A stretch of 64,000 bases of DNA from CBFFRJ01 sp963530515 (GCA_963530515.1 CAUSEC010000013.1:70723-134722); one strand, 5' to 3'. Shown: positions 35,880-45,145, counted from the first letter of the stretch. Numbers and translations are program-made. Notes: a model not told the origin generated them from the sequence alone.

Positions 35880-36656
35880 ATGAGCAAAGGTAAAATAATT
35901 GTTGCGTCAATGATGTTGTTCTGCGTTTTATGCTTTGCCGCCGTCGCCGCCTGGTTCCTGCTGATTAAAAGCAATAATGCTCAGCCGACCAGCCAGCAAC
36001 AGGTAACGGCGATTCTTCAGGTAACGGCGATTCTTCAGGTGGCGGGGTTAGCCTCGGGGAAAGAAGATGAGGCTACGCTGAACGCGCTGTTTGAAAAACG
36101 GGTGATTGCCCGCAAGGTGAATCTCGACAGCGGCACTCTGCTGCCGGTCACCGCCGGGCAGGAAGCACCGCCATCCTGTGTCAACCTCGCACCAGACCAG
36201 GATCCGGCCCAGGTTCGCCAGCGCTGTAACGTCGCCGATGTCTATCTTGTGCAGAATAATCGCCATGAAATACAGCAAATTATCTTGCCCATCGCCGGGA
36301 AAGGGGCTAAGTCGATGATGCACGCCTTTATCGCCCTTGAAACCGACGGGCGCACGGTAAAAAACCTGTACTACTACGAGCAAAACGAAACACCGCTGCT
36401 GGGGGCGAGGGTGGAAGATCCCCAGTGGTTACGCCAGTGGCCGGGTAAAAAAGTGTTAAGTGACGAATCCCAGCCGGCGCTAAAAGTGGTACAGGAGAGC
36501 GCTGGCCCGCACGATGATTACACGGTGGACGGTATTACCGGCGCCACCATGACCTCCAGCAGCGTGGAGAAAAGTATTAATTTCTGGATGGGCAGTCGCG
36601 GCTACGGGCATTTTCTTCAGCGCATTGCGATAGATAAGAAATTATTATCAGACTAA
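35880..36656 (+). CDS. Solitary NqrC-like, covalent-FMN-type membrane protein
   Basis: A 258-residue protein with one N-terminal membrane helix (IIVASMMLFCVLCFAAVAAWFLLI) and a large periplasmic domain. The motif DGITGATMTSSS (residues 217-228) is the flavinylation signature of NqrC/RnfG proteins. FMN would be bound through phosphoester to Thr225, which has the same number as in Vibrio NqrC. The other nqr or rnf genes are not nearby. A six-residue stretch (VTAILQ) is duplicated at 42-53 by an 18-bp tandem DNA repeat. It precedes the Fur-boxed fet operon but ends in its own terminator. ApbE, needed for flavin attachment, would have to be encoded elsewhere. Confidence 0.82.
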   Translation: MSKGKIIVASMMLFCVLCFAAVAAWFLLIKSNNAQPTSQQQVTAILQVTAILQVAGLASGKEDEATLNALFEKRVIARKVNLDSGTLLPVTAGQEAPPSCVNLAPDQDPAQVRQRCNVADVYLVQNNRHEIQQIILPIAGKGAKSMMHAFIALETDGRTVKNLYYYEQNETPLLGARVEDPQWLRQWPGKKVLSDESQPALKVVQESAGPHDDYTVDGITGATMTSSSVEKSINFWMGSRGYGHFLQRIAIDKKLLSD

Positions 36657-36693
36657 GTTTTAAGATTGCCTGAGAAGTTAATAAATTGTATTT

Positions 36694-36725
36694 AAGCCAG
36701 CGTATTTGTTATCGCTGGCTTATTT
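36694..36725 (+). terminator. Terminator after the NqrC-like gene
   Basis: A perfect 9-bp stem (AAGCCAGCG with CGCTGGCTT, 10-base loop) followed by ATTTATTT. It separates this gene from the fet promoter. Confidence 0.8.
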
Positions 36726-36920
36726 ATTTGCGCTTTTTCTTATTATATCCCGCCGCTTATCTGCCGGATGCTTATTAATCCTTAAACTAAATACGGAAAT
36801 AAACCTGATTAATGCGTCAGGAATGTAAGGGTATTACCGCGACAATCTTCGTAATAATTTACACATCCTGAAACTGTTTGACGGTTTCATGATCCTGGTC
36901 ATGTACAAACGATAAAAAAG

Positions 36921-36939
36921 AATCATGATAATCATTATC
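36921..36939. promoter_or_regulatory. Fur box of the fetMP operon
   Basis: A 19-bp site with core TGATAATCATTATC that matches the Fur consensus at 17 of 19 positions, 23 bp before the probable fetM start. Iron repression of the operon follows from it. Confidence 0.88.
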
Positions 36940-36962
36940 ATTTGTATTTTACGGTACGCACT

Positions 36963-38903
36963 GTGTTTATTTCCCGCTCCTTTCTGGTGGCTTTGTTTGG
37001 TCTGCTGTTCAGCGCATGCGTCTGGGCGGAAACAAACTACGCCCCTTTTATTGAAGATATTGAGCAACGCCTTGATAAGACGGCGGAACTTTATCAAAAG
37101 CAAAACAGTAATGACGCCCGCCGTGAAGTGCAGATGGCCTATTTCGAAGTGTTCGAAAACCTGGAAGGGCCGATACGCATCAATTTTTCCGCCAGCAAAA
37201 GCTACGAAATGGAGAGTACCTTCGGCGAAATTCGCAAGATGATCGGCGAGGGCAAACCCCTGAGCGAGGTGCAGGCCAAAATTGACGGGCTGAAAAAAGC
37301 GCTGCGTGAAGTGGAGCCGGTACTCGACGGCGGTCATAAGCTGGTGGCTGAAGAAGCGCATTCAGCGCTGACCCGCGATGATATTGCCGTTTACTGGCAG
37401 AACAATTTCCGCACCATCGACGATTTACTGGCGCAAGCGGTGACCGAGTACCAGGCGGGCAACTACAGCGCTGCCAGCCAGCACGTGCAGCAGGCCCATT
37501 ATCAGGGCTTCAAAAATTCCGAAATGGAGATGTCGGTCCGGCAGAACCGGTCATCAAAAGATGCCGCCTCCATCAACCAGCAATTTACCGCGCTGATTGC
37601 GCTCACCACCCAGCCCGATCGCCTCAACGACGTCTCTTACCAGGTCACCACGCTGTTGCAGGATATCGAGGATGTGCTGCCTGGCCTGCCGACCACCCGT
37701 GATGACCAGCCGGTCACCGCGCCGACGCAGACCGCTGCCAGTGCCCCTGCGGCCAGCGACGCCCCGGCCAACGCCGACTGGGCGAGCGTGGCGGACGGCA
37801 TCAATCAGAGCATCACCGAGGCCATCGCCCGCTATAAGAGCGGCAATGCGCAGGACGCGATTCTGGATGTGCAGGACACCTATTTCGACCGCTTCGAAGC
37901 CACCGGCATGGAGAACAAAATCGGTTCTCGTGATTCTGCTTTCAAAACCACGCTGGAAAACCACTTTACCCGCCTGGTGAGCCTGATGAAGGCCGGGCAG
38001 TCGGTGGAAACGCTGACGGCAGAGGCAAGCGGGCTGAAAACCGATCTGCAAAGCGCCGTCACCCTGCTCGGTGAAGGGGAAGAAACCCAGTGGAGCTTGC
38101 TGCTTTACAGCCTGATGATCATCGTGCGTGAAGGGCTGGAGGCGCTGCTGATTGTGGCGGCCATCGTGGCCTACATGGTGAAAAACAATCACCAGGACAA
38201 AATGCCGCTGATTCGCCAGTCGGTGATTGTCGCGCTGGTGGTGAGTGTGGTGACGGCGGTGATTTTCCAGATGCTGTTCACCAACTCCGGGGCCAGCCGC
38301 GAACTGCTCGAAGGTTTCACCATGCTGATTGCCGTGTTCATGCTCTTCTCCATGAGCTACTGGCTGCTTTCCAAGGTCGAAGCACGCCACTGGAAAGCCT
38401 GGCTGGAAGGCAAATTATCCCATTCGTTAACGCGCGGTTCGCTGGTTGGATTGTGGCTGACCTGTTTCCTTGCGGTCTACCGCGAAGGGGCGGAAACCGT
38501 GCTGTTCTACTTCGCCCTGATTGGCGATGCGAAGGATTTGGCCGGCCATATGGCGATTGGCGGCGGCTTTGTTATTGGCTGCGTGGTGTTGCTCATCGCG
38601 TGGCTGGTGATGCGCTATACCGTCGTCAAATTACCGCTCAAACCCTTCTTTATGTTTACCGGCAGTTTTATGTACCTGATGGCATTTGTCTTTGCCGGTA
38701 AAGGGGTGCTGGAACTGGTGGAAGGCAAGTTGTTCCAGCCAACGTTAATCAATGGATTGCCGGAAATCGGCTGGCTGGGCATTTATCCCTATGTGGAAAC
38801 GTTGGTACCGCAGGCGGTGTTGCTGCTGGCGGCCCTGGTGGCGCTGTGGGTGATGCGCCGTCGTCACCAGGTTCCTGGGGAAACAATTAAAACTAACCCA
38901 TAG
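36963..38903 (+). CDS. fetM: FTR1-family iron permease FetM with N-terminal periplasmic extension
   Basis: About 646 residues. A signal peptide (MFISRSFLVALFGLLFSACVWA) and a periplasmic helical region of about 360 residues, partly Ala/Pro-rich near 260, precede a C-terminal FTR1 permease domain. The iron-transport REXXE motifs are present twice: REGLE near residue 389 and REGAE near 506. FetM imports iron with the periplasmic protein FetP. A GTG at 36963 is preferred because it opens a good signal peptide; a TTG at 36942 overlaps the Fur-box region. It is the first gene of the iron operon. Confidence 0.88.
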   Translation: MFISRSFLVALFGLLFSACVWAETNYAPFIEDIEQRLDKTAELYQKQNSNDARREVQMAYFEVFENLEGPIRINFSASKSYEMESTFGEIRKMIGEGKPLSEVQAKIDGLKKALREVEPVLDGGHKLVAEEAHSALTRDDIAVYWQNNFRTIDDLLAQAVTEYQAGNYSAASQHVQQAHYQGFKNSEMEMSVRQNRSSKDAASINQQFTALIALTTQPDRLNDVSYQVTTLLQDIEDVLPGLPTTRDDQPVTAPTQTAASAPAASDAPANADWASVADGINQSITEAIARYKSGNAQDAILDVQDTYFDRFEATGMENKIGSRDSAFKTTLENHFTRLVSLMKAGQSVETLTAEASGLKTDLQSAVTLLGEGEETQWSLLLYSLMIIVREGLEALLIVAAIVAYMVKNNHQDKMPLIRQSVIVALVVSVVTAVIFQMLFTNSGASRELLEGFTMLIAVFMLFSMSYWLLSKVEARHWKAWLEGKLSHSLTRGSLVGLWLTCFLAVYREGAETVLFYFALIGDAKDLAGHMAIGGGFVIGCVVLLIAWLVMRYTVVKLPLKPFFMFTGSFMYLMAFVFAGKGVLELVEGKLFQPTLINGLPEIGWLGIYPYVETLVPQAVLLLAALVALWVMRRRHQVPGETIKTNP

Positions 38904-38932
38904 TCCATTTTTAAGACGAGAGGATGTGTCAG

Positions 38933-39460
38933 ATGACCATGAAGAAGAGCCTGATTGCCAGCGCAGTCATTGCCGGGATTTTCGCTGCACCTGCGGCGTT
39001 TGCATTCCAGGAACACCCGGCGGGTGAACCGATCAAAATGAACGAAATGGAACTGGCCGCCGTTTATTTGCAGCCTATTGATATGGAACCGCGCGGCATG
39101 GGGCTGCCAGCAGCGAAAGCCGATATCCATCTGGAAGCAGACATTCATGCGACCGAAGGGAACAAAAACGGTTTCGGCGCGGGTGAATGGATTCCGTATC
39201 TGACCATCAGCTATACCCTGGTGAACACCGACAGCGGTGAAAAACAGGAAGGGACCTTCATGCCAATGGTGGCGAGCGATGGCCCGCACTACGGTGCGAA
39301 CATCAAAATGATGGGCGTGGGTAACTACAAAGTAACCTACCACATCGAGCCGCCAGCCAAAGCGGGTATGCACCGTCACACTGACACCGAAACCGGTGTT
39401 GGCCGCTGGTGGAAACCGTTCGACGTCAGCTACGACTTCAAATACGTCGGCCTGAATTAA
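38933..39460 (+). CDS. fetP: Periplasmic iron-binding protein FetP (P19 family)
   Basis: A 175-residue secreted protein with signal peptide (MKKSLIASAVIAGIFAAPAAFA). It has the P19 metal-site blocks DMEPRGMGLPAAKADIHLEADIHA and MVASDGPHYGANIKMM, which supply Met and His ligands for copper and iron. A histidine-containing HRHTDTETGVG block follows. FetP dimers bind iron in the periplasm and work with FetM. It lies 29 bp after fetM. Confidence 0.92.
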   Translation: MTMKKSLIASAVIAGIFAAPAAFAFQEHPAGEPIKMNEMELAAVYLQPIDMEPRGMGLPAAKADIHLEADIHATEGNKNGFGAGEWIPYLTISYTLVNTDSGEKQEGTFMPMVASDGPHYGANIKMMGVGNYKVTYHIEPPAKAGMHRHTDTETGVGRWWKPFDVSYDFKYVGLN

Positions 39461-39569
39461 TACACACGCAGGTGCAGGTGTTATCCACGCGGGAGGGTCA
39501 TTTTGGCCAGCCCGCGCTCTGCTTTCTGGCGTATCACCGCTGCATATCCTTCCCGGTTGAGTTGAAGTT

Positions 39570-40949
39570 ATGAGTTACTTTTTCGTCACCACGCTACAGG
39601 TTTTTTTCTGCGTCGCTCTGCTGAGCGGGCTGCTCTGGAGCCGTAACCCCCTCCCGACGGTGCGCCCGCTGGTGCTGACCACCCTCGCGGGCCTGGCTGT
39701 CGGGCTGCTGTTTGGCATGGGCTTCAAAGGTTCTCAGCAGATTCAGCTACTGCTGGTGGGGGCTGAGCTGCTGGTCACGCTCCTGTTCCTGTTGAGTTTC
39801 TGGTGGGTGCCGCATCGCGTGCGCTACCTGTGGCAGGCGGTGCTGGTGTTCGGTGCTGCACGACACTGGGGGCTTGATCCCAACCTGGAAGGGCTGACCA
39901 GCACCCATGTGCTCAACACCGATCTGTTGCTTAATCTCACCGCGCTGGTGCTGGCCTTTGCCGTGCTGAGCCTGGCGGCCGCCATGTGCGGCATGCTGGT
40001 GCGCCGCATCCGCTGGGCTTTCTGGCCGCTCACGCTGGTGGTGATGGTCATGCTGTGGCTGCCCGTAAGCGGAAACCTGCTGCTGCTGTTGATGAAGCTC
40101 CAGGTGGTGCCACTGGTGAAATCGCTGCTGAGCTTTGTGGCGAAGGTGACAAATAACGCCGAAATCTATAACTGGGTCGGGGCAGGAGTACTGCTGTTCC
40201 TCGGCCTGTGCTGGCTCCCGACCCTGCGCGGTTATTACCGCGACGTCTGGACCACCCGCGACCCGATTGCCCACCGCCTGGCCCGCGCGCAGCGCCGTAA
40301 CGCCACACGCCTGCTGCTCACCACCGTCGGCTGCGCCGCCGTGGTCATTGCCAGCCAGATGTGGTGGAACCTGGTAGCCTCGCAGCCGCCGCAGTTATCC
40401 GAAGCCCAGCCGGTGACCCTTGCCAGCGACGGCATGGTGCACCTGCCGGTCGAGCAACTACGTGACGGCAAACTGCATCGCTTCGTCTGGGTCGCGGACG
40501 ACGGCAAAGCGGTGCGCTTTTTCATCATCAACCGTTACCCGGACAAACTGCGCTTTGGCGTGGTGTTCGACGCCTGCCTGCTGTGCGGTGACCAGGGCTA
40601 TGTGATGGAAGGTAACCAGGTGATTTGCGTGGCCTGCGGGGTACACATTTTCATTCCGTCGATTGGCAAAGCGGGCGGCTGTAACCCGGTACCGATCGAC
40701 AACTGGCGTAACGATGACAAAGAGTTGGTTATCCCTGGTGAGGCGCTGGCGACGGGAGTGAACTACTTCTCAACGGTGGTGACCATCAAGGTGACCGACC
40801 CGGTTGATAAAACCCAACTGACCAACACCGCAGCCGAGTTCAAATACAGCTGGGGCGGCAAAACCTGGTTCTTTGCTAATGAGGCGAACTACAACCGCTT
40901 CCGCGCGGCACCCGAGCAGTTCGCGCCCGGCGTGGCGAAGGAGGAATAG
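39570..40949 (+). CDS. DUF2318 membrane protein of the fet operon
   Basis: A 459-residue inner-membrane protein. About eight to nine hydrophobic segments fill the first 270 residues and a C-terminal domain follows. That domain has CLLCGDQGYVMEGNQVICVACG, a double C-x2-C cluster characteristic of DUF2318 proteins and likely to bind a metal or Fe-S centre. It is found next to P19/FetP in several bacteria, where it is thought to support iron reduction or transfer. The gene lies 109 bp after fetP and 2 bp before the permease gene. Confidence 0.85.
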   Translation: MSYFFVTTLQVFFCVALLSGLLWSRNPLPTVRPLVLTTLAGLAVGLLFGMGFKGSQQIQLLLVGAELLVTLLFLLSFWWVPHRVRYLWQAVLVFGAARHWGLDPNLEGLTSTHVLNTDLLLNLTALVLAFAVLSLAAAMCGMLVRRIRWAFWPLTLVVMVMLWLPVSGNLLLLLMKLQVVPLVKSLLSFVAKVTNNAEIYNWVGAGVLLFLGLCWLPTLRGYYRDVWTTRDPIAHRLARAQRRNATRLLLTTVGCAAVVIASQMWWNLVASQPPQLSEAQPVTLASDGMVHLPVEQLRDGKLHRFVWVADDGKAVRFFIINRYPDKLRFGVVFDACLLCGDQGYVMEGNQVICVACGVHIFIPSIGKAGGCNPVPIDNWRNDDKELVIPGEALATGVNYFSTVVTIKVTDPVDKTQLTNTAAEFKYSWGGKTWFFANEANYNRFRAAPEQFAPGVAKEE

Positions 40950-40951
40950 TC

Positions 40952-42235
40952 ATGTTATGGCGAATGCTACGGCAGTCCTGGGGGCGTAATCTGCGGCGCA
41001 AAATGCTGGCGATCCTCACCGTCTTTCTGGCCTCCAGCCTCATCTCTGCGCTGCTGGCGGTATCGATTGATATCGGCGACAAGATGTCGCGCGAGCTGAA
41101 ATCCTACGGCGCAAACATTCTGATTGAGCCTGCCGGGCAGGCGGCGCTGCCCGCCATGTTCAGCGAGAAAAGCAACCCACTTTCGGGCCAGGATTTCCTC
41201 GACGAAAAAGAGCTGCCCAATATCAAAGATATCTTCTGGCGTAACAACATCGTGGGCTTTGCCCCGATGCTTGGCGGCGACGTGACGGTGGGCGGGCGCG
41301 ACGTGCGGGTACTCGGCACTTTCTTCAGCCAGCCGGTAGATATCCCCGACGAAGAGGGGTATCAGACCGGGCAGCGTACCGTCAGCCCGTTCTGGCAGGT
41401 CACCGGTGAGTGGCCGCAGGAGCCGGTGGGCGACGTGCCGCAAACCCTGGTGGGCCATGCGCTGGCACGTAACAACGGCTGGAAACCAGGGGACACACTC
41501 ACCTTACAGGCCGGAAACCAGACGCAGACCGTTACCGTCAGCGGGATTCTGTCCAGCGGCGGTGACGAAGACAATCAACTGGTGATGCCGCTGGCTGTCG
41601 TTCAGCAACTGCTTAATCTGCAAGGCAAAGTGCAGGCCATTCGCGTCTCGGCGCTGACGGTGCCGGAAAACGAGCTCTCGCGCCGCGCCCGTGAAAATCT
41701 TGATGCGCTGAACGCCGAAGAATACGACCTCTGGTACTGCACGGCCTATGTTTCGTCCATTGCTCACCAGCTTGAAGAGGCGATTTCCGGCGCGGAAGTG
41801 CGCCCGGTCTGGCAGGTTGCCGCGTCCGAAGGGGTGGTTATCGACAAAATCCAGCTGTTGATGGGCGTCGTGACGCTGGCCGCACTGGCCGCCGCCGCGA
41901 TGGGCATTGCCTCGCTGATGACCAGTACCATTATGGAGCGCGCCAAAGAGATAGGCCTGATGAAAGCGCTGGGTGCGCGTCAGTGGCAGATCCTGCTGCT
42001 GTTCTACCTGGAAGCGGCCTCAAGCGGCCTGGTCGGCGGGGCCGTCGGCTGCATTGCGGGCTGGGGGCTGGCGAAAGCCATCGGCCTGATGCTGTTTGAT
42101 GCGCCGCTTAACTTTGCGTGGATTGTGTTCCCCTGTGTGCTGGTGGTGGCGGTGCTGATTGCCGTTATCGGCACCTGGTTCCCGGCGCGCCGTATTGCCC
42201 GGCTTTATCCTGTGGAGGTGCTCTATGGCCGCTAA
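40952..42235 (+). CDS. FtsX-type ABC permease 1 of the fet operon
   Basis: A 427-residue MacB/FtsX-like permease. One N-terminal helix, a large periplasmic domain (about residues 45-285) and three C-terminal helices are visible, with IMERAKEIGLMKALGARQWQI in the cytoplasmic loop. It is part of the ABC unit that accompanies FetMP. It overlaps the next permease gene by 11 bp. Confidence 0.86.
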   Translation: MLWRMLRQSWGRNLRRKMLAILTVFLASSLISALLAVSIDIGDKMSRELKSYGANILIEPAGQAALPAMFSEKSNPLSGQDFLDEKELPNIKDIFWRNNIVGFAPMLGGDVTVGGRDVRVLGTFFSQPVDIPDEEGYQTGQRTVSPFWQVTGEWPQEPVGDVPQTLVGHALARNNGWKPGDTLTLQAGNQTQTVTVSGILSSGGDEDNQLVMPLAVVQQLLNLQGKVQAIRVSALTVPENELSRRARENLDALNAEEYDLWYCTAYVSSIAHQLEEAISGAEVRPVWQVAASEGVVIDKIQLLMGVVTLAALAAAAMGIASLMTSTIMERAKEIGLMKALGARQWQILLLFYLEAASSGLVGGAVGCIAGWGLAKAIGLMLFDAPLNFAWIVFPCVLVVAVLIAVIGTWFPARRIARLYPVEVLYGR

Positions 42236-43355
42236 GCACGACATGCTCTGGCTTCTGGTCTGGCGCGCATTGCGCCTGCGTATGCAGCGCGTCAGCGTGG
42301 TGTTTGCCGCCCTCACCGTGGGGGCAACCATTGTGACCGCGCTCTCCGCCGTGTGGTTCGACATCAACACCAAAATGAGCGAAGAGCTGCGCACCTTTGG
42401 GGCCAACTTTTACATCGGGCCGGGGCACGGCTCCAGTATGCCGCAGCCGGAATTGCAGGCCATTCTCGATAAAGCCCCGCAAGGGTTGATTCACGGTGCC
42501 AGCCCCTGGCTGTACGGCATGGCGCGCACCGAACTTGAGAAGGTGGTGATGGTCGGCGTGTGGTTTGAATCGATGCAAAAACTGGCCCCGTACTGGCAGG
42601 TGACCGGCAACTGGATTGGCGTGAGTTTTGATGACCGGAACGCGATGGTTGGCGTCAAACTGGCCGAGCGCCTGAACGTGAAGCCGGGCGACAGCATCAC
42701 CCTGGTCGATCACAAAGAACGCAAAAAGCTGCTGGTCAAAGGCATCGTCGAAGCGGGGGATGCCACCGACAACATGTTGATTGTCAGCCTCGATGTGGCG
42801 CAACAATGGCTGCATCAGCCGGACAAAATCAGCCACGCGCTGCTCAGCGTGAGTAACGATGTCGGGCAAGTGGAAAACTACGCGAAGACGTTGCAACAGC
42901 AGTACCCGGATCTTGAAATTCGCCCGGTGCGTAAAGTGTCGGCCTCTGAGGGGCAGGTGCTCGACAAGATAAAAGGGCTGATGGGGCTGGTTTCCGTCGT
43001 CATTCTGGCACTCTCGTCGCTGTGCGTGAACACCACCCTGATGGCGATAGTGGGCGAACGCGCACGGGAGTTCGCCCTGCAAAAAGCGCTCGGCTCCAGC
43101 AACGGCGACATCATGCGCCAGATGCTGATGGAGACCGGGATTATCGCGCTGGCCGCAGTAGTGACGGGCTGGGTGTTGGGTTATCTGCTGGCCCAGCTGT
43201 TGGGCATGACGGTGTTCAATGCGGCGATTTCCCTGCGCCTGCCCGTGCTGCCCATCACCCTGGTGCTGTCTTTGCTGGTCGCGGTGCTCGCGGCCATTGT
43301 TCCGGTGCGGCGCGCGGTCAGCGTCGAGCCTGCAAAAGTCCTGAAAGGAGAGTAA
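42225..43355 (+). CDS. FtsX-type ABC permease 2 of the fet operon
   Basis: A 376-residue second FtsX-like permease, diverged from the first but with the same layout (VGERAREFALQKALGSSNGDI loop). The ATG at 42225, with GGAGG upstream, overlaps the stop of permease 1. The longer frame upstream is only a shadow. The ATPase gene begins 4 bp after it. Together they suggest a mechanotransmission ABC acting on a periplasmic partner. Confidence 0.86.
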   Translation: MAAKHDMLWLLVWRALRLRMQRVSVVFAALTVGATIVTALSAVWFDINTKMSEELRTFGANFYIGPGHGSSMPQPELQAILDKAPQGLIHGASPWLYGMARTELEKVVMVGVWFESMQKLAPYWQVTGNWIGVSFDDRNAMVGVKLAERLNVKPGDSITLVDHKERKKLLVKGIVEAGDATDNMLIVSLDVAQQWLHQPDKISHALLSVSNDVGQVENYAKTLQQQYPDLEIRPVRKVSASEGQVLDKIKGLMGLVSVVILALSSLCVNTTLMAIVGERAREFALQKALGSSNGDIMRQMLMETGIIALAAVVTGWVLGYLLAQLLGMTVFNAAISLRLPVLPITLVLSLLVAVLAAIVPVRRAVSVEPAKVLKGE

Positions 43356-43359
43356 CGCC

Positions 43360-44055
43360 ATGTCTGTCACGCATATTCCGCAGATGGCGATTGAAACCCG
43401 CCACCTGTTCAAACGCTTCGGTGACGTCACCGCGCTGGACGATATCAATTTGCGCATCGCCCGCGGCGAGTTCGTGGCGATTATGGGGGCCTCCGGCTCC
43501 GGTAAAACCACGCTGATGAATATCCTGACCTGTCTGGACACCGCCACCGAAGGGCAGGTGATTCTGGACGGCACCGATGCCGCCGCCCTGGACGAAGAGG
43601 GCCGCCGCCGTTTTCGCGCTGAGAAAATCGGCCTCGTGTTCCAGCAGTTCCACCTGATTCCGTTCCTGACGGCGCTGGAAAACGTCATGCTGGCGCAGCA
43701 CTACCATAGCGTGGTGGATGAAGCTGCCGCCCGCGCCGTGCTGGCCCAGGTGGGGCTTGAGCACCGTGTGACCCACCTGCCAAGCCAGCTTTCCGGCGGG
43801 GAGCAGCAAAGGGTGTGTATCGCCCGTGCGCTGGTGAACGAGCCGCCGGTGATTTTTGCCGATGAGCCCACCGGTAACCTGGACGAAGAGAACGAACAGC
43901 GTGTGCTGGACCTGCTCACCGACCTGCACCGCCAGGGGCGTACCATTGTGATGGTGACCCACAACCCGGCGCTGGGGCAGTTTGCAGACCGCATCGTGCG
44001 TTTACAACACGGCAAATATCTTGGTGAGGAGAAGGCACATCATGCGCTGGCTTAA
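43360..44055 (+). CDS. LolD/MacB-type ABC ATPase of the fet operon
   Basis: A 231-residue ATPase. It has Walker A GASGSGKT, Q-loop VFQQFHLIPF, signature LSGGEQQRV and Walker B VIFADEPTGNLD, the last typical of the LolD/MacB branch. It pairs with the two FtsX-like permeases just upstream. The TlpA-like gene starts within its last codons. Confidence 0.9.
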   Translation: MSVTHIPQMAIETRHLFKRFGDVTALDDINLRIARGEFVAIMGASGSGKTTLMNILTCLDTATEGQVILDGTDAAALDEEGRRRFRAEKIGLVFQQFHLIPFLTALENVMLAQHYHSVVDEAAARAVLAQVGLEHRVTHLPSQLSGGEQQRVCIARALVNEPPVIFADEPTGNLDEENEQRVLDLLTDLHRQGRTIVMVTHNPALGQFADRIVRLQHGKYLGEEKAHHALA

Positions 44056-44527
44056 CGGAATGGTTCTGGTGCTTCTGGTGCTGCTGAGCGGCTGTAAAGA
44101 AGAGAAACTGGCGAAAGGGGCCCCCGCTCCCGCGCTGGCGGCCTTTGATATGTACGGCAAAGACGTCAGCCTCGACAGCTGGAAGGGCAAAGGGGTGTAC
44201 CTCAACTTCTGGTCTTCCAGCTGCGGCGGTTGCCTCGCGGAAATGGACACCTTACAAGCGCTGAGTGAAAAGTATGGGGGTAACGTGGTGGTCGTCGCCG
44301 TCAACACCGACCCGGATTCGGTGGACATCAACGCGCTGCTGGTCAAACACCAGATAACCTACCCGGTGGTGCGCGACCAGCTCAAAATCACCCAGGAACG
44401 TTACAAAGTGATCGGCACCCCCACCTCCGTCACCATCGACAGCCAGGGCCGCGTGCTCGACCTGCACCAGGGCGTGCGTAAGCCCGCAGATCTGCGGGAC
44501 ACCTTTGTGCGCCTGGCCAGTAACTGA
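44042..44527 (+). CDS. TlpA/ResA-like thioredoxin lipoprotein of the fet operon
   Basis: A 161-residue thioredoxin-fold protein with a lipoprotein signal: VLLVLLSGC gives Cys as the lipidated residue, so it is probably anchored in the membrane facing the periplasm. The active site is SCGGCLAEM (C-x2-C) and the cis-Pro region is GTPTSVTI. Known fet operons often carry two thioredoxin-like genes; only one is visible here. The ATG at 44042 overlaps the ATPase end by 14 bp. Confidence 0.88.
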   Translation: MRWLNGMVLVLLVLLSGCKEEKLAKGAPAPALAAFDMYGKDVSLDSWKGKGVYLNFWSSSCGGCLAEMDTLQALSEKYGGNVVVVAVNTDPDSVDINALLVKHQITYPVVRDQLKITQERYKVIGTPTSVTIDSQGRVLDLHQGVRKPADLRDTFVRLASN

Positions 44528-44544
44528 CGCACCCCGTAAAAACC

Positions 44545-44581
44545 CAGGCCGGAGAAGCACAACGCCATCCGGCCTGATTTC
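44545..44581 (+). terminator. Terminator of the fet operon
   Basis: A 9-bp stem (CAGGCCGGA with TCCGGCCTG) followed by ATTTCTCTC. It marks the end of the iron operon. Confidence 0.6.
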
Positions 44582-44726
44582 TCTCTGAGGGTTGCGAGCA
44601 GCCTTCTGCTTCTCGCGTTCGCTCATCCCATCGCTCTTTTCGCTGCGATACAGTCAACGATATTCAATTTGTTTAATAAGTGCCTGGATGCACCGGAGCA
44701 CATTTTTAACACTCATTGTCCTGAAA

Positions 44727-44760
44727 TGCACTTGTGCACGGTGCACGGTGCATGTGTGCA
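44727..44760. promoter_or_regulatory. TGCAC repeat cluster, probable HigA operator
   Basis: TGCACTTGTGCA followed by two GTGCACG units and a TGCATGTGTGCA, that is, overlapping TGCAC/GTGCA palindromes, 33 to 66 bp upstream of the toxin gene. Such iterated palindromes are typical binding sites for antitoxins of the HigA kind. Confidence 0.6.
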
Positions 44761-44792
44761 TTATGTTGATTTACTAAAGGGATGGACCCCAT

Positions 44793-45104
44793 ATGTTTTT
44801 GTTCAGAAGCATAGAAAGCTTTCGTGAGCGGTGGCTTGAAGATTTTTTTCTGTATGGGAAAAAACACCGAAAAATTCCGCCTTCAATCGAAGCGGCTTTG
44901 GCACGCAAGCTCGATATTATCAACGCCGCGGTCACCCATCATGACCTCCGGTCACCACCGGGTAATAGGTATGAGGTGTTAAATTCGCCTTTAGAAGGCT
45001 ACACCTCGGTGCGGGTGAACAAACAATATCGACTGATTTTTCAGTGGGCGGATGGTCGGGCATCAAACATATGGCTGGATGCGCACACGTATAAACCACA
45101 CTGA
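44793..45104 (+). CDS. higB: HigB/RelE-family mRNA interferase toxin
   Basis: A 103-residue small basic protein with the HigB signature NYR-like core: NRYEVLNSPLEGYTSVRVNKQYRLIFQWADG. This is a RelE-fold toxin that cuts mRNA on the ribosome. The toxin gene comes first and the antitoxin follows after 41 bp, the order characteristic of HigBA loci. The ATG at 44793 follows AAAGGGATGG. Confidence 0.85.
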   Translation: MFLFRSIESFRERWLEDFFLYGKKHRKIPPSIEAALARKLDIINAAVTHHDLRSPPGNRYEVLNSPLEGYTSVRVNKQYRLIFQWADGRASNIWLDAHTYKPH

Positions 45105-45145
45105 TACCTTCCATCATCATGACAACATTCATTGGTCAATGAGGT

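Noticed and set aside
42165..43688. A 507-codon minus-strand frame across the fet permease and ATPase genes.
   Set aside because: Low-complexity composition, no recognisable fold, and exactly antisense to recognised genes.
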